A DNA stretch of 64,000 bases from Colocasia esculenta (GCA_014218235.1 CM024753.1:175746348-175810347), one strand, 5' to 3'; shown: positions 1-11,235, counted from the stretch's first letter. Numbers and translations: made by a program. The notes: generated by a model from the letters alone, not told the origin.

Positions 1-1006
1 TTTTTTAAATGATAAATTTGATGCTTTGAACACCTCCATTCAATCCATGTCAGAAAATTTTGAGTTGAGGATTCAGAGGTTGGAGAACACTGTCTCTACC
101 AAATTCATTGATCAGAAAGCAGCTTCTGACCATGCAACCCAAAGATTCACAGGCTCATTGGCACTTTGGCAGATGCTTCAGTAGACCTTAAAGAACATCA
201 AGAGAAATTGGAGACAGTTCTTAAGGGAATTTTGGCAAATTCCCAAGCTGATGTCTTCACACAAGGAGACACTTTCTCAAATAAGTAAGACAAGACTATC
301 CTTTGCACATTTGGTAGATGACTTGGAGAGCATGAAGAATCTATCTGATCACATTGATGAAGAGATATCTGCACTTAAAAGGGAATTCAAAGTTTTGAAT
401 AGGCCTGGTTGGTCAACTGGTTCTTCCTCATCCTCACAGCCAGTGTCAAATGAGTTCAGTGCACTTCAAGCTTCAATGTCAGAGAATTCAGAGAGGATGG
501 AACATCTCTGCCAAGACTCTCAACTATCCAAGCTCAAATGAAGTTTAGTCTAACTTCAATGGAAAAGAGATTAACGGATATTGAGACCATATTGATACCC
601 ATTCCTCCTCCTCCTCCTCCCCATTAATGTAATTTCTTTTGATGATGTCAAAGGGGAGAAGATAGCAAGAACTTGTAATGCTATTTTTGAAGATGTTTTT
701 GAAGATTGCAATGTTCATATTTTGTGAATGAAATGAATAGAAATCTTTGTGTCTTCAATGTGATTGAAAACTTTTGAATGAATGTGAATGTGATGATTGC
801 TTGTCAAGCTGCTTGACCTATTGTGCAAATAATTCACTTCTAGTAACATTGTGTCTTTCATATGTGTGGATCTTCAAATGTTACTAAAAAATGTTCAAAG
901 GTCTTTGACAAGTTTGAATAAAAAGATAACCAAAGGTGCTTAAATCACTTTTCATCAAACTTCACTTCTATATAGTTTTAAGGTTGCCATCATCAAAAGG
1001 GGAGAT
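1..1006 (+). mobile_element. 3' internal region of a Copia-like or non-autonomous LTR element, ending in a polypurine tract
   Basis: The stretch ends with a polypurine tract at 995-1006 (AAAAGGGGAGAT), directly followed by an LTR start (TGTTGGGTTG) at 1007. That is the standard junction of internal region and 3' LTR. The upstream sequence encodes low-complexity coiled-coil peptide in broken frames and no pol domain. It may be the 3' accessory region of a SIRE-type element or a large non-autonomous derivative. Its 5' part lies outside the window. A proline-codon run (CCTCCTCCT) sits near 602-620. Confidence 0.7.
251..541 (+). pseudogene. coiled-coil protein fragment of a retrotransposon internal region
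   Basis: A 96-residue open frame rich in Glu, Lys, Ser and Leu, with heptad-like spacing over residues 1-50 (LSQISKTRLSFAHLVDDLES) and a Ser-rich linker (SSSSSQPVS) near residue 57. The upstream sequence from about 5 to 188 encodes similar coiled-coil peptide in another frame, so this is a piece of a longer frameshifted protein. No catalytic motif is present. The position 450 bp upstream of a polypurine tract says it belongs to the LTR element, not to a host gene. The exact protein family is not recognised. Confidence 0.45.
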
Positions 1007-1218
1007 TGTTGGGTTGAGTGTGAAAACAAGTCATTTCCCTCATATTTTGATGATGACAAGCTGTGATTTTAATGCATAAAATTGGAACATGTGAAATACA
1101 TCACCTGAATTACCAATATTTAAAAAGTATGTTTCCAAGCACATTTATCATTTATATTCATGATAATACATTTAACTAATGATTTATGTGTTATTTTCTC
1201 AGGGACAAAAATTTTCTA
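1007..1218 (+). mobile_element. LTR fragment (5' 212 bp), TGTTGGGTTG family
   Basis: Begins TGTTGGGTTGAGTG right after the polypurine tract and aligns by eye over its whole length with the start of the solo LTR at 37325. Shared blocks include TTTTGATGATGACAAG, AATTGGAACATGT and CATTTAACTAATGAT. Similarity stops at about 1218, where a SINE-like tandem repeat begins, so the LTR is interrupted or truncated there. Confidence 0.75.
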
Positions 1219-1764
1219 GTATATAGGATCTCAAGCATTGCCGTTACGCCAAAACTCGAGTTCTTGTGTAAGGATACCATCCTTCCTTATAACCCACCAC
1301 AGGGTACAGTCCCCCTGCTGGACAATGCATCAACACCCGCAGGCAGGTCCACACCGGACCTAGGCATGACTTGGCCAACCCGCCTCCGCCACACCCTCAT
1401 TCTCAGGTCGCCCCAGGGTGAGACGCTGGCACACGCACCTACCTCGCAGCATGCCGCCCAACAATCTCCCCCCCAGCGGCACCCCTGGGATCGAACCCGC
1501 GACCTGCTCTGATACCAGGTATATAAATCTCAGGCATTGCCGTTACGCCAAAACTCGAGTTCTTGTGTAAGGATACCATCCTTCTTATAACCCACCATAG
1601 GGTACAGTCCCCCTGCTGGACAACTCAGCAACACCCGCAGGCAGGTCCACACCTGGACCTAGGCATGACTTGGCCAACCCGGCCTCCGCCACACCCTCAT
1701 TCTCAGGTCGCCCCAGGGTGAGACGCTGGCACGCGCACCTGCCTCGCAGCATGCCGCCCAACAA
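1219..1764 (-). mobile_element. tandem dimer of a tRNA-derived SINE-like repeat
   Basis: Two direct copies with a 299-bp offset: 1219-1518 and 1519 to about 1764. On the minus strand, from about 1560 downward, a box A-like block (TGGCGTAACGG) is followed about 40 nt later by a good box B (GGTTCGATCCC, 1488-1500), the arrangement of an internal RNA polymerase III promoter. The second copy (1560-1764) lacks this head. No clear poly-A or target duplication was found. The alternative is a tRNA-like PBS region of an LTR element (TGGTATCAGAGC is also present at 1507-1518), so the SINE label is tentative. Confidence 0.5.
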
Positions 1765-1789
1765 AAGCGGGCCACGAGGGGCCGAAAAT

Positions 1790-2015
1790 GGAGGTGCGCA
1801 GCGGCGGGCGTAGGATGGAGAGGTGCCATGAGGGGCACGGGGAGGAGATGTGCCGCTTGGGGCACAAGAAGGAGATGTACCACGTAGGGCACGAGAAGGA
1901 GATGTGCCACGTGGTGCGCGAGAAGGAGGTGTGCCACATGGGGCACTGGGGGGAGATGTGCCGCGTGGAGCACTGGAGGGAGATGTGCCACGTGGGGCAC
2001 AGAAATGAGAATGAG
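1790..2015. repeat. 27-bp minisatellite, about 8 degenerate units, CACGTG-containing
   Basis: The unit is roughly GAGATGTGCCACGTGGGGCA plus a CxAGAAG spacer, 27 bp long. It leaves frames open on both strands and gives an apparent 9-residue peptide periodicity (GH-KEMCHV), which reflects the repeat and not selection. Several units contain the palindrome GTGCC-ACGT-GGGCAC with a G-box core CACGTG. Related looser motifs recur at 5390-5440, 5610-5700 and 5990-6050. Confidence 0.75.
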
Positions 2016-2572
2016 GAATACCAAATGGGGCATGATGCCCAGTGTAAGAGTAAGGATTATACAAAAGGTGAAAATAAAATGCCTCCCGTGGGGAGGGAAT
2101 GTGGAGAACCCACGGGGAGGTGCTAAGCAGCGCAAAATAGGATTGAAAAGAAGAGGGGGTGAAGGTCCCCTAGCCTTTTGCCTTGCCCGACATTTGGGCT
2201 TCCACTTGGGAATTGACATTCTGACCCTCAATACTTCCTCATATATTTGGCCCAGCGGGAAGATGATCTTGCTCTTCTCTGGAGAATTGAACAGCTCTCA
2301 ATGATTGGAGGTTTGACTTCCTTCGGAGTCTCAAGTGACAGTAGGAACTCCCTTGGAATGTAGTTTAATGAAAGGGTGGAGAGTTCCACCGATAGAATTG
2401 GAAGCAACAACGAGGGGACTGTGCCCAAGGATTGTATAATGTGTGATATGGAAGGGGGCACGACCCCTCAAATAATAGATTGTGCCAATGATTTGGTTTT
2501 GGAGTGCGTGAGCACAATCTGAGAAGCTGACCCCTTCACTAGAGGGAAGGTTCACAACGACGGTGTGAGGGG
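2016..2572 (-). mobile_element. probable 3' remainder of the minus-strand Gypsy gag region
   Basis: No intact gene. On the minus strand, open fragments continue downstream of the gag pseudogene (for example 2331-2576, 81 residues), but no protease or reverse transcriptase motif is visible. The element seems truncated in this stretch, next to the minisatellite. Confidence 0.3.
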
Positions 2573-3082
2573 TCATGAGAGCTTGGAGGAGAGATTCCCT
2601 ATGAGTACTTTGAAATGAAGCTTGTTGGCAACTGGCATGATTGGAATATTATTAGAAGGCCTCTTAGAGGCCATGATTGGAGGGGAGGACTCCCGCTCGG
2701 TGAATGTGCTCGGTATATTGACAATGACCGGCATGCGACGGATGTAATCATGAATCTTGAAAAGCATGCCCAGTCCCCAGGCTTCCTTCTTTTGCTGACG
2801 CTTGCTCCTCATTTGGATGCATCTGCTCTGTTGGACTGGAGTGGAGGTGGATGGAGTGGAAGGTTGTATGGCCAGTGGAGGTGTAATGGAAGGCTGTATG
2901 GCTGGTGGCAGTGTAATGGGTGTGATAGCGAGGGGTTTCTCGGGTTCGCTACCAAGGGTTGGGAGGTGTAACGGTAGGTGTGATGATTGGTGGAGTTTTA
3001 ATGGTGGGGGGTTTGATGATGGTGGATGGTAATGTAGGGAGTGTTGATGAATGGCGTACGAACATGACTTGGGAAAGTTCAT
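2573..3082 (-). pseudogene. proline-rich gag C-terminal fragment
   Basis: A 169-residue minus-strand frame. The first 95 residues are very rich in Pro, Ser, His and Thr, with an internal short repeat (AIQPSITPPL / AIQPSTPSTS). A basic stretch (RSKRQQKKEAWG) follows, then ordinary sequence. It lies downstream of, and in the same orientation as, the gag core at 3476-4099. Proline-rich tails are common in gag of large plant Gypsy elements. No zinc knuckle is seen. The open frame may owe something to compositional bias, so confidence is moderate. Confidence 0.4.
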
Positions 3083-3475
3083 CGTCGTAACACCAAGTGG
3101 TTCCTGGAGGGGTTGGATGTAGGCAACCTCAGCCCGAGAAACAGACTGTGAGGGAAGTGGAGGATGTTATGGAGGTAGTGGTGTTGTGGTGGAGGTACCG
3201 GAATCAGCATGGGAGCTGGCACGGTGCCGGAGCAGGCGCGATGTAGGGCGCAGGAGCTTCTTCATGAAAAATAGGGGCAACGTACGGCCCAGTTGGAGGT
3301 TGTTGAGTCCGAGGAGGACGAATCAGTGGACTCCTGGGTGGCGGCATGCCATGGTAAATGGGAAGTGATTGCGGTGGTGCAAAAGGGGTGGATGGTGTAT
3401 GTTGGTGAGGGGAATGGTGGATGGGCCTAACTGATTGAATAGGTCTACTACGATCGGGGAGTCCATTAGATGGGC

Positions 3476-4099
3476 CTAAATGTAACGTCTCCGGTCATAG
3501 AGCTCCTCCATGGAGGTGATTTGATTCATGGCCAGAATGTGCCTGAACCTCAGAGTAGAGTTGAAAATGATTATTTTAACTTGCTCTGACTCCGAGAGCT
3601 CACACTGCAAGCGCGTGGCCATTGACCTCCAACGGTCAGCAAATTGTACAAAGGCCTCGTTGGCCCCCATCTTCTCGGATGTTAAATCCGTGATAGAGAG
3701 ATAAGGGTTGACACGGTCTTTGTATCTCTAAAGGAATTTTTTGTGCAATGGGCGGAAGTCTCCTACCTCACTTAGCTCTAGAGAGTAGAACCATTCGAGT
3801 GCAGGGCTGTCAAGAGATTTTCTAAACAGGTATGCCAAGGTTATAGGATCTCACTGCCAGCGAGAGGACTCATAAAGGAATTCCTTGACATGAAGATAGG
3901 GGTTCCCTGTGCCATTGTACAATCGATACGACGGCATCTCCGAAGGATGAATGTAAATTTTTGGGAGAACCGGCATGGCGGCAACGGGGTCACCCTTAGA
4001 ATTTGAATGCTTATTTATTTGTTCCTCCAGATTGTTCAATTTCTGGAGAAGAGCATTTTGGAGAGGAGTGGATTGCTGCTGGCATGTGAGGAAATACAT
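3476..4099 (-). pseudogene. gag core of a Ty3/Gypsy (Tat/Ogre- or Athila-like) retrotransposon
   Basis: Minus-strand frame of 208 codons, open across 4099-3476 except for two in-frame stops: TGA after LYESSRWQ, near 3852, and TAG after LHKKFL. Order of features: coiled-coil start (LQNALLQKLNNLEEQINK), the gag-typical YRLYNGTGNPYLHVKEFLYE block, then LAYLFRKSLDSPALEWFYSL, then FVQFADRWRSMATRLQC and IIIFNSTLRFRHIL. This aligns with the plant retrotransposon gag domain (PF03732 type), which forms virus-like particles around element RNA. With only two point stops in 208 codons, decay is fairly recent compared with other elements here. A PBS upstream on the same strand (5471-5485) fits. Confidence 0.75.
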
Positions 4100-4640
4100 G
4101 GGGGTGGCCTTGAATTAGCGGCCCTTCCCAAGGGACGGTCTATACGGACCGGGGCACAGAAGTGCAAATGGCCAGGGGGCCGAGGTGATGAAGAATGTAC
4201 AGGGGTATGTGGCGAAGTCACTGGAATGTACAAAGGTGGGTGCGTGGGAGAAGGAGAGGGAGAAGGAGAGAGAAGGAGTCACACCCTCAACTATAGATTG
4301 TATCAAATTTAATTGTTGAGGTGTGAGCTGATCAATGGCATGTAGGACATGCTGGACTATAGGATCATGGTGGGGGGTAGCTCTTGCCGGATTTTAATTT
4401 GAGGTAAGGGTGAGGGGACATCAAATTGGTCAGCGCGCGGTGTGCGCACATGACTGTAGGAAGTGGGAGGCTATCCCTCACAATGGTGAGATGGACCGAC
4501 ATGGGACTGGAAAGATGGAGATTGAACATAATCCTCATAGTCCATATAATTAAAATTGGCATGATAATATGGGTCCATTTTTTAACAAGCAAGCAAACAA
4601 CGAGTTGAACAAAGATTAAGTCAATCAATAAGGTTTCAAA
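4100..4640 (-). pseudogene. N-terminal proline-rich part of the same gag
   Basis: Minus-strand fragments in two frames (4365-4628, 4036-4233, 4115-4306) encode His-, Pro- and Ser-rich peptide immediately upstream of the gag core, such as PSLSFSLSFSHAP and SPHTPVHSSSPRPPG. Frameshifts prevent a continuous reading. The probable gag start is near 4628 but cannot be fixed. Confidence 0.35.
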
Positions 4641-5470
4641 CCAGTTGTGATGCTTAGCACTTGTTTTAAGAGTTTCACAATTAATTAATGGATTGAAAAT
4701 TGTTGTGTCACTCCAAATGGGATCCTAGTTGGGTAGAGTATAGAACTTCGGGGTACAACTAGGATCTTACCCTCACCACGCAATAGGATACCTAACCCGG
4801 TCATCATAGGGGTACCGCCTGCTCGGTCCGTCGTGAGGGAATCCATGGGGTACGGAGTCTTACGGGGCTCTTGGCAAAGGTTCACTAGTCCAAAGAGACA
4901 GAATGCCCAATGGAGAGTTTGCCCTTACCAAGAGAGGTGTGTGGAGCCTAGGATATGAGGGAAGGAGGTCCCCCGACCAATGCAATAATGCCCTGTATGC
5001 AGCAGTTTATAGCAAAAGTGGCAGAAGGGGCGTGTTTCTGTCAGTACTGTAAATCGCGTCCGGCACAGTGGCCGCGAATCATGAATCGCGTCCAGTCACC
5101 TGGACGTGGAACTGAGATCCTCAAAAGGATTTCAGCGCCACGCTTGGTCCCTATGGACGGTCTGTTGGCAGAAACGCGTCGGCCTCTGCCGCCGTGATAA
5201 GAAAACTGAAACGTGTCCGCTAACCGGCCGCGTTATCAAAACTGAATCGCGTCCTCTGTAGTGGACGTGATTACAGTGGCAACCTGAGGACAAGAAAAAA
5301 GGCAGGAAAGTAGAAAATATACACTATAAGAAGGAAAAGACAAAATTAAACACACCGCATGCTTTATATGTATAAAATGAAAGGGGAGAGGGGCACACGG
5401 TGGTGCCAAAGAAAGTGCAACGTGGGGCACAAAGGAGGGAGATAATCAAATGGAAAACGGAATAAGATGT
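4641..5470 (-). mobile_element. 5' leader of the minus-strand Gypsy element
   Basis: Non-coding stretch between the PBS (5471-5485) and gag. It holds several inverted pairs of a GCGTCC module: perfect 7-bp arms CGTCCAG/CTGGACG at 5089-5106 and 5-bp arms CGTCC/GGACG at 5250-5267. The same module recurs inside the adjacent LTR (6650-6885), which links leader and LTR to one family. Confidence 0.5.
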
Positions 5471-5485
5471 CCACCATGATCGCCA
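5471..5485 (-). other. primer-binding site, tRNA-Arg type
   Basis: Minus strand reads TGGCGATCATGGTGG, close to the complement of the 3' end of plant tRNA-Arg that primes Tat/Ogre Gypsy elements. It sits 3-5 nt inside a sequence ending CTACA, a plausible LTR 3' end near 5489. Confidence 0.55.
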
Positions 5486-5488
5486 ATT

Positions 5489-6904
5489 TGTAGATACGGA
5501 TCTCGTCCTTTTTTCAAGGGACGCGGTCCTCTACAAAGAGAAATAGAGGGAATGAATAGTGGATATGTGGGTGTGTGATATGGAGTGGAAAAGATGATAA
5601 AAATAAAAAGAAAAAGATGCACGCGAGGGTGCCGAAGGGAGATGCACGACGAGGGGTGCTGAATGGAGATGCACAGTGAGGGGTACGAGTGGGAGAAGTG
5701 ATCGCGATGTTTACCTTTTTGGCGGGGAGATTGAGCGGGAGATGATGTGGGTCCTCTCTTCCTCTACGAACACAGCCGGCCATGGTAGAGGGCGTTTCCT
5801 CATTTGATTACCCTGACAAAATAGACAAAAAGGAAATAAGAGGGGATTAGCCACGTGTGTGTGTAGTATCAATCCAAAATGAATGATAAAAGAATAAACA
5901 ACAAGGGGAATGACTTACCGTGTGGTGGATTTTAAACCCCTAAATGGGTGTGTGTGTGTGATACATGCATGTGTGTGTATGAAAGAGTAAAAGAGGCGCG
6001 CGGGGCCCGGAGGAGAAGAAAACATAAAGAGCCACGTGGGGCCCGGAGGGAGTGGAAATGCAAATAGAAAAGGAAGGGGGGGGGGTGCTTCCCCAAAACA
6101 GATGGCATGTCGGTGCCGCGGCGTTGCCGGTGGGACAGACGGAGGAAGACAAGGAAGTTGTCGCTCCCGCCTTGCTCCGGTGTGCATAGACGACGAGGAG
6201 GAAGGCGACATTGTGCTCCGAGGAACGAGGGCGGCGTAACGGCGTGGAATGAAGGATGGTCGGACGTCGAGGTGGGAGTTCGGCAGGGCTTCACCGCTAC
6301 TTGGAACCCCCTCAACAAATGGACCCTCGGGGGTCTATTTATAGGCATCAGATTCTTGAATCGCATCCAATGCAGTAGACACCTATTAGACCTGAATCGC
6401 ATCCAAGAAGGACGTCGCTATTTAAGAAGTCAACTTGATGGGACGGGCGCATGGTGGTCATGACGTGCGGCCATACCTTGAATCGCGTCCGGTAAGGCCG
6501 CTGCGTTTTCCAAAATAAAATCGTATCTTTGATGAAATTGATCTTGATTGATAGTTTTTTAAAACTCGTCATCCTTTCCAAACATGATTCTGAGATTCGT
6601 CATAATCCCAGGCGTGGCTCTTAAATGCGCTGTCCGCAGATCTTTGACTTCGAAATCACGGCGTCCTTGGTGGACGCAATTAAGACATTTGGTCATGATT
6701 CGAAGATGTGCGCGGCCATAGGCTTTTTGACTTTTTAAACGCGCCGTCCTTAGCGGACGCCTTTCTAATTTGAACATGTGATGGAAAAGGCCCTTAAATG
6801 TGTCTGTGTTGACCGCGCGCGTCAAGGGACCTAAATGTGTCCACTATGACCGTCACGTTTAAAAGGTGTCCACTGTAGTGGACGCGAATCAATGAAGCTG
6901 TGCC
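5489..6904 (-). mobile_element. LTR of the Tat/Ogre-like Gypsy element (boundaries approximate)
   Basis: Adjoins the tRNA-Arg PBS on the minus strand. It contains GCGTCC/GGACGC hairpins at 6661-6677 (6-bp arms), 6745-6759 (5-bp arms) and 6868-6883 (7-bp arms GTCCACT/AGTGGAC), and single modules at 6360, 6403 and 6485. A (GT)n tract at 5949-5982 produces spurious open frames. The LTR 5' start was not located. The upper limit is set where sequence of another LTR type begins. Confidence 0.4.
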
Positions 6905-9331
6905 TTAAACAAATTTACCTTCCGGGGGCGCTGCCCCTAGAGACCCCCACCGGGGCGCTGCCTCCGGACCCCCGTGACCTGACCGTGCAGGTCGATTTGC
7001 ATCCGAACCACCTGGGGAAGCATTGAGAAAGAAAGGGTGAGATCTAGAAATATTGGAAAACACTCTTGCGAGGCAAAAGGAAGGCCATTTGTGGCGTTAC
7101 GGCGCAATATGAAATTTGCCCGTGATGGAGCCGAATTCGCATGTCTACAAGTACCAAGAAATAGATGAGAGTAGTAGACGAGATAGACGAGAGTGTAGAG
7201 AGAATGTGAACAGATGAGAGATATAGATAGTAGATGAGATAGGGACAATATCATAAAACATGATAAACAACGATAGTCACAGTTGCATGGCACACCCTCG
7301 TGGGCCGGCAGTCTGGTAGAAATCACAACCGCCCACTAGCCGTGCTATGAACACAGGCTAGATGATCCGGCATGATCACGAGGTAAGAGAGAACTCACTA
7401 AGGCCGTTTGGATCGTACTGATCCCTAAGGGTGTAACGGGTTTTACGGTACAACCAGCTCGTCGGCTAAGGACGTGCGCCAAAGCCAAGAAGATTTACGG
7501 AGGCCTTGACAAGGAGTCCCTGGCCCAGTCAAGAGTATTCCCGATGGAGAGGTGGTCCAAGTCAAGAGAAAGTGTGTACAAACTAGTCCGTCGGGCCTCG
7601 AGTGCTCGAAGACCGAGGGAAAACGGTAACGGTGTTCAAAACGCGTGTATAAAACGAAGACAAGTGTAATTAATTAAATAAGGGATTTAGTCATTTATTT
7701 TGCTAAATTACCAAATACATTATTGAATAATTTATTAGGGTCAAATGGCAAACACTAACGTTATGTGTGCATAAGTGTAAAGGAATCATGAGAATTTAAT
7801 AATCATGCAAATGGCTTTTAAATAATTAAATTTATATAATTATTGTCCATTATTAATTTTTCCAGGTTGAAATAACTATAAGATGGTTTAAACATGGCTA
7901 TTTAAGGGTATATAGCCTAATCAACGAGGGCATGTGCATAATTTAAAGTTCTGGCAAAAATTTTGAAAAGGCGACGGGGTTGCCCGTCGCTATCAAGTCG
8001 CGACGGGGTACAGCGGCGCGACAACAGTCAAGACGCAACGGGGGTCCCGGCCGCGATTCATGTCGCGGCGGGCGGCCGGGCGCAACAGCCGAAGCGGCTG
8101 GCCTGGTCCGATTCGCACTGGAATTTGCAATGACATAGGCCGCCGCGTTTCTTAACGCGATGCGCCTGCTAGCCGCAACCCTGGCCGCCGCGATACCAAC
8201 AGGGTTGCGCCCTTTTTACCCTTTTATAGGGTTGATCCTACTTGATGTAGGGCACTTCTAAATTCAATATAAAATTGCACAATGATCCAAAAATCACGAA
8301 ACTAGTTTTAAACAAAAGTAGACACATAGATCTATCAACATGTATAATTAATTTGAAAATAGACAAGGTTTAGGCATGCTTTGATTAGGTTACATTTTGG
8401 TGACCTAAACATGCGTAGTCAAGGTTCAACGAATTAATTAGTGATGGATACATGATGAAAATTAGGAAAAAGACGGCGTTTGAAAACTAACATGATGTAG
8501 TATTTATGAGAATTTTCTTATGGTATGGGATCAAGTATGCACGAGATTTGAAAGCAACATGAAGGTTCGGGTACATAGATATGACAGGGATTCAAGGAAT
8601 TAATTCTCCCTCATGGGAGATCGAAATAGAGCAAAACCAGAGGGCTTTTGGAAGGGACCATGAAGTCTACCTAGGGTAATTTTTACTCGAATTTAGCTTG
8701 AGAGATTGCCTACCTTCTGGCATTGACAAGAAAAGCTAGGGTTTTTGGTGAAGAACGAGGGGAAAATCTTCTTGTCCAAGCTCCCTCCTACGAGATTCCT
8801 TGTTCCTCAGCCGTCCTCCTTCATCTCCCAAGGTCTTAACACATAAATGAGGGTTGATAGGGTCGGGTTTGGGGTATTTGGTTTGTTAATAGAGTCCTAA
8901 ATGCCTAAAACTCCTCCTTTCTTTTCCAACTCCGAAAATTGACAATTATCTCCTATTTTCCTATCAATTATCCACTTAAAAGGGCAGAGAAAAGGCCTAA
9001 ATTCGTGTCCCAAGAGTTAGGATGGGATATGAGCTTTTATCTTGGATAATTATGGGTTATTAGTATTTATCTTAAACCTTTACTATTTATTAATTAATTA
9101 TATCCGAATTTCCATTAATTACTTCTCCTCCCATAATGGGCTCTTCCAAATTGGGCTCAAACTCTCATGCTTGGGCTATTAGTACAATCCAACACTATTT
9201 AGCCTAATGGGTTTGGATTTAAATCATTCTAATTCTATTTATTCCCCTTTTTATTCAATTAAATCTATTTATGTCATTTATTAAAATAATAATTTTATTT
9301 TATTTGGATTTTAAAAATCAAGGGTACTACA
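6905..9331 (-). mobile_element. minus-strand LTR, TGTAGTACCC start (LTR-B)
   Basis: The minus strand starts TGTAGTACCCT at 9331. It then has an AT-rich U3, a GC-rich block with GCGACGGG/CCCGTCGC hairpins (7971-7990) and a segment at 7330-7660. That segment is recognisably homologous, inverted, to 18380-18830, sharing GGGATCAxTAxGATCCAAAC and TCTTACCTxG. It therefore belongs to the same broad LTR type as family G. The 3' end is not clear and may be cut by the neighbouring Gypsy LTR. Confidence 0.5.
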
Positions 9332-10384
9332 TTAGGGCTCTGGGACAAATGTGTGAACATAAAACCTATTAGGTATGAAGAGTAGAAGCGAACCATGGTT
9401 TTGATTCCATATGATTTGACCTCGAGATGCATGAGAACTGACATGAAGATGAAAAGCCCTAAACATGCACGACCTTTGGAAAATGCTTATACTCCATGTA
9501 TGCTCGATAAAAATTGGGAAAAACGCATGCACATGAAAGTAGACTTGATGAACTTCACGATGCTATGTGTTTTGCTTAGGTTTGGCCTGAGATAACCTAC
9601 CTTTGACTGAGATTAAGAAGAGCCTTCTGCAGGTCGATGCAGCACGCAGGTGAGGAAGAAGAGCTCTGGTTGGGGGCGATTTCCCCCTCCTCTGGTGCTC
9701 AAGAGTTGCTCCCCATGACCCCAGCAGGATGGTAACTCGTCCCCAAGAGGTTCTTGATGAGTATATAAAGAGCTAGGGTTGTTTGGGGGTCCTAATGCAA
9801 CTAGGAAAGAAGGGTTGCAGTTTTATCATGAACCCTTCCATGGTTTGAGGATTCCCATCCCCAATAGAGTGTAATGGCCATTAGAAAACACTCTAATATG
9901 GTTAGGCACAAATTTGGGTTTCTGAGTATGGCTAATTGCCTTAGGATTTGCCCTAATTGCCTCTTCCTATTTTCTGCTCAATTAGGGTTACGAATTTCTA
10001 GTGTATTTTTCTTGCTTAATTTTATTCTTGGCCAGAAGTTGTCCATTGGCCCAAATCTGATAATGGGTTATCAATAAATGTTGTTTGAAGTCTCTCCATC
10101 ATTTTTATTTAATTTATGATCACATGGATTTCCGATTTATTCCCTAATTACGATAATTAGTCACAATGCATCGTAAACTTGGCCAATCGGGTTTTTCGTT
10201 GCACGAATTTCTTCGTGAGTTATTCGGAATATTGTTTGGGGTTGAACTATAATTTTTACGAATTTTTTTGATGTGTTCTTACACATATGATAATGGTACA
10301 TATGTTTCTACTATTTTGATAATATGGAAATTATTTATTTCCTTTTATTATTTTTTAATTAACTAAATTTTTTGGGGTGCTACA
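9332..10384 (-). mobile_element. minus-strand LTR, TGTAGCACCCC start (LTR-A), interrupted by LTR-B
   Basis: Starts TGTAGCACCCC at 10384 on the minus strand and is homologous to LTR-B. Both have an AGGTAGGyxATCTC block followed by a TTTTTCCyAATTTT block. It ends exactly where LTR-B starts (9331/9332), so LTR-B probably inserted into LTR-A, or LTR-A was truncated there. A TATA-like CTTTATATACTC lies on the minus strand near 9760. Confidence 0.5.
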
Positions 10385-10929
10385 TAACTAAGCCTTCAAC
10401 ACTTATTAAGGTATGTGTAATCAATTTACACAAGAGGTAAGTGTCTGACTTAGCCAATGTTACGTAAGCATAAATGTTTATAAATCGGTTTCGTAATTCG
10501 GATTTAATTCATCTAGACCATTTGACCCTTTATTTTTGTACTCAAACAATGCCCAATCAAGTTGAAATTTCAAACATAAACTAATTGAGAGGTTTTACGA
10601 ATTATGGTTATTTTATTTTATTTTTTTGACATAATTTTTCATCAAATAAAAATTATCCCAAAAATCATTGGGTCGACTTAATCTCGATATTTGTGCATCC
10701 ACAATTCATGATATTTATGTCTTTAGAATCAATACAATTTTCTTAGAATTATGGTGGTGTCAAATTTCAATTATGTTATCAAATTCTGGTGGTGTTCTGT
10801 CAGAGTGCACACATGTAACAACCTGGATTTTTAAAAACATAAATAAAAAGGAATAATAATAAGAATAATAAATTTGAGGAGAAGTTTGCTTAAAGGCACA
10901 TTAAACGACATGGCAATTAATAAAACAGT
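10385..10929. other. AT-rich stretch with no recognised gene
   Basis: No coding signal. A possible LTR-like start TGTAACAACC occurs at 10814 on the plus strand. Nothing else is identified. Confidence 0.3.
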
Positions 10930-11235
10930 CGAAAATTAATGATTGAGGAGCGACCGATGTTAAGAAATCGATGCATAAAGGAGTAATCGATGTTCAAAGG
11001 AACAATTGATGTTTAATAATAATCGATGTCCAAAGGAGTAATCGATGTAGATAGTAATCGATGTTCAAAGAAGCAATCGATGTTAAATAGTAATCGATGT
11101 TTAAGAAGGTAATCGATGTCTAAAGAGGCAATTGATGTTACTTAGTAATTGATGTTTAAGGAAGCAATCGATATTTAAAGGAGTAATCGATGTTAGATAG
11201 TAATCAATGTTTGAGGAAGTAATTGACATTTAAAG
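10930..11235 (-). repeat. AATCGATGTT tandem array (U3 remnant of a SIRE-like LTR)
   Basis: Repeated units AATCGATGTT(T/A)AA with spacers GGAG/GGAAGC and a spacing of about 17-22 bp, many copies degenerate. The orientation matches the arrays inside minus-strand SIRE-like LTRs at 29030-29610 and 36900-37320, so it is probably a stranded LTR piece. Confidence 0.65.

Noticed and set aside
1585..2304. Overlapping long open frames on both strands across the minisatellite
   Set aside because: Frames stay open because the repeat unit is a multiple of three and GC-rich. No domain, no consistent start, and both strands are equally open.
5932..6463. Several 100-156 residue frames on both strands
   Set aside because: They run through a (GT)n tract and LTR hairpins; composition-driven, no motif.
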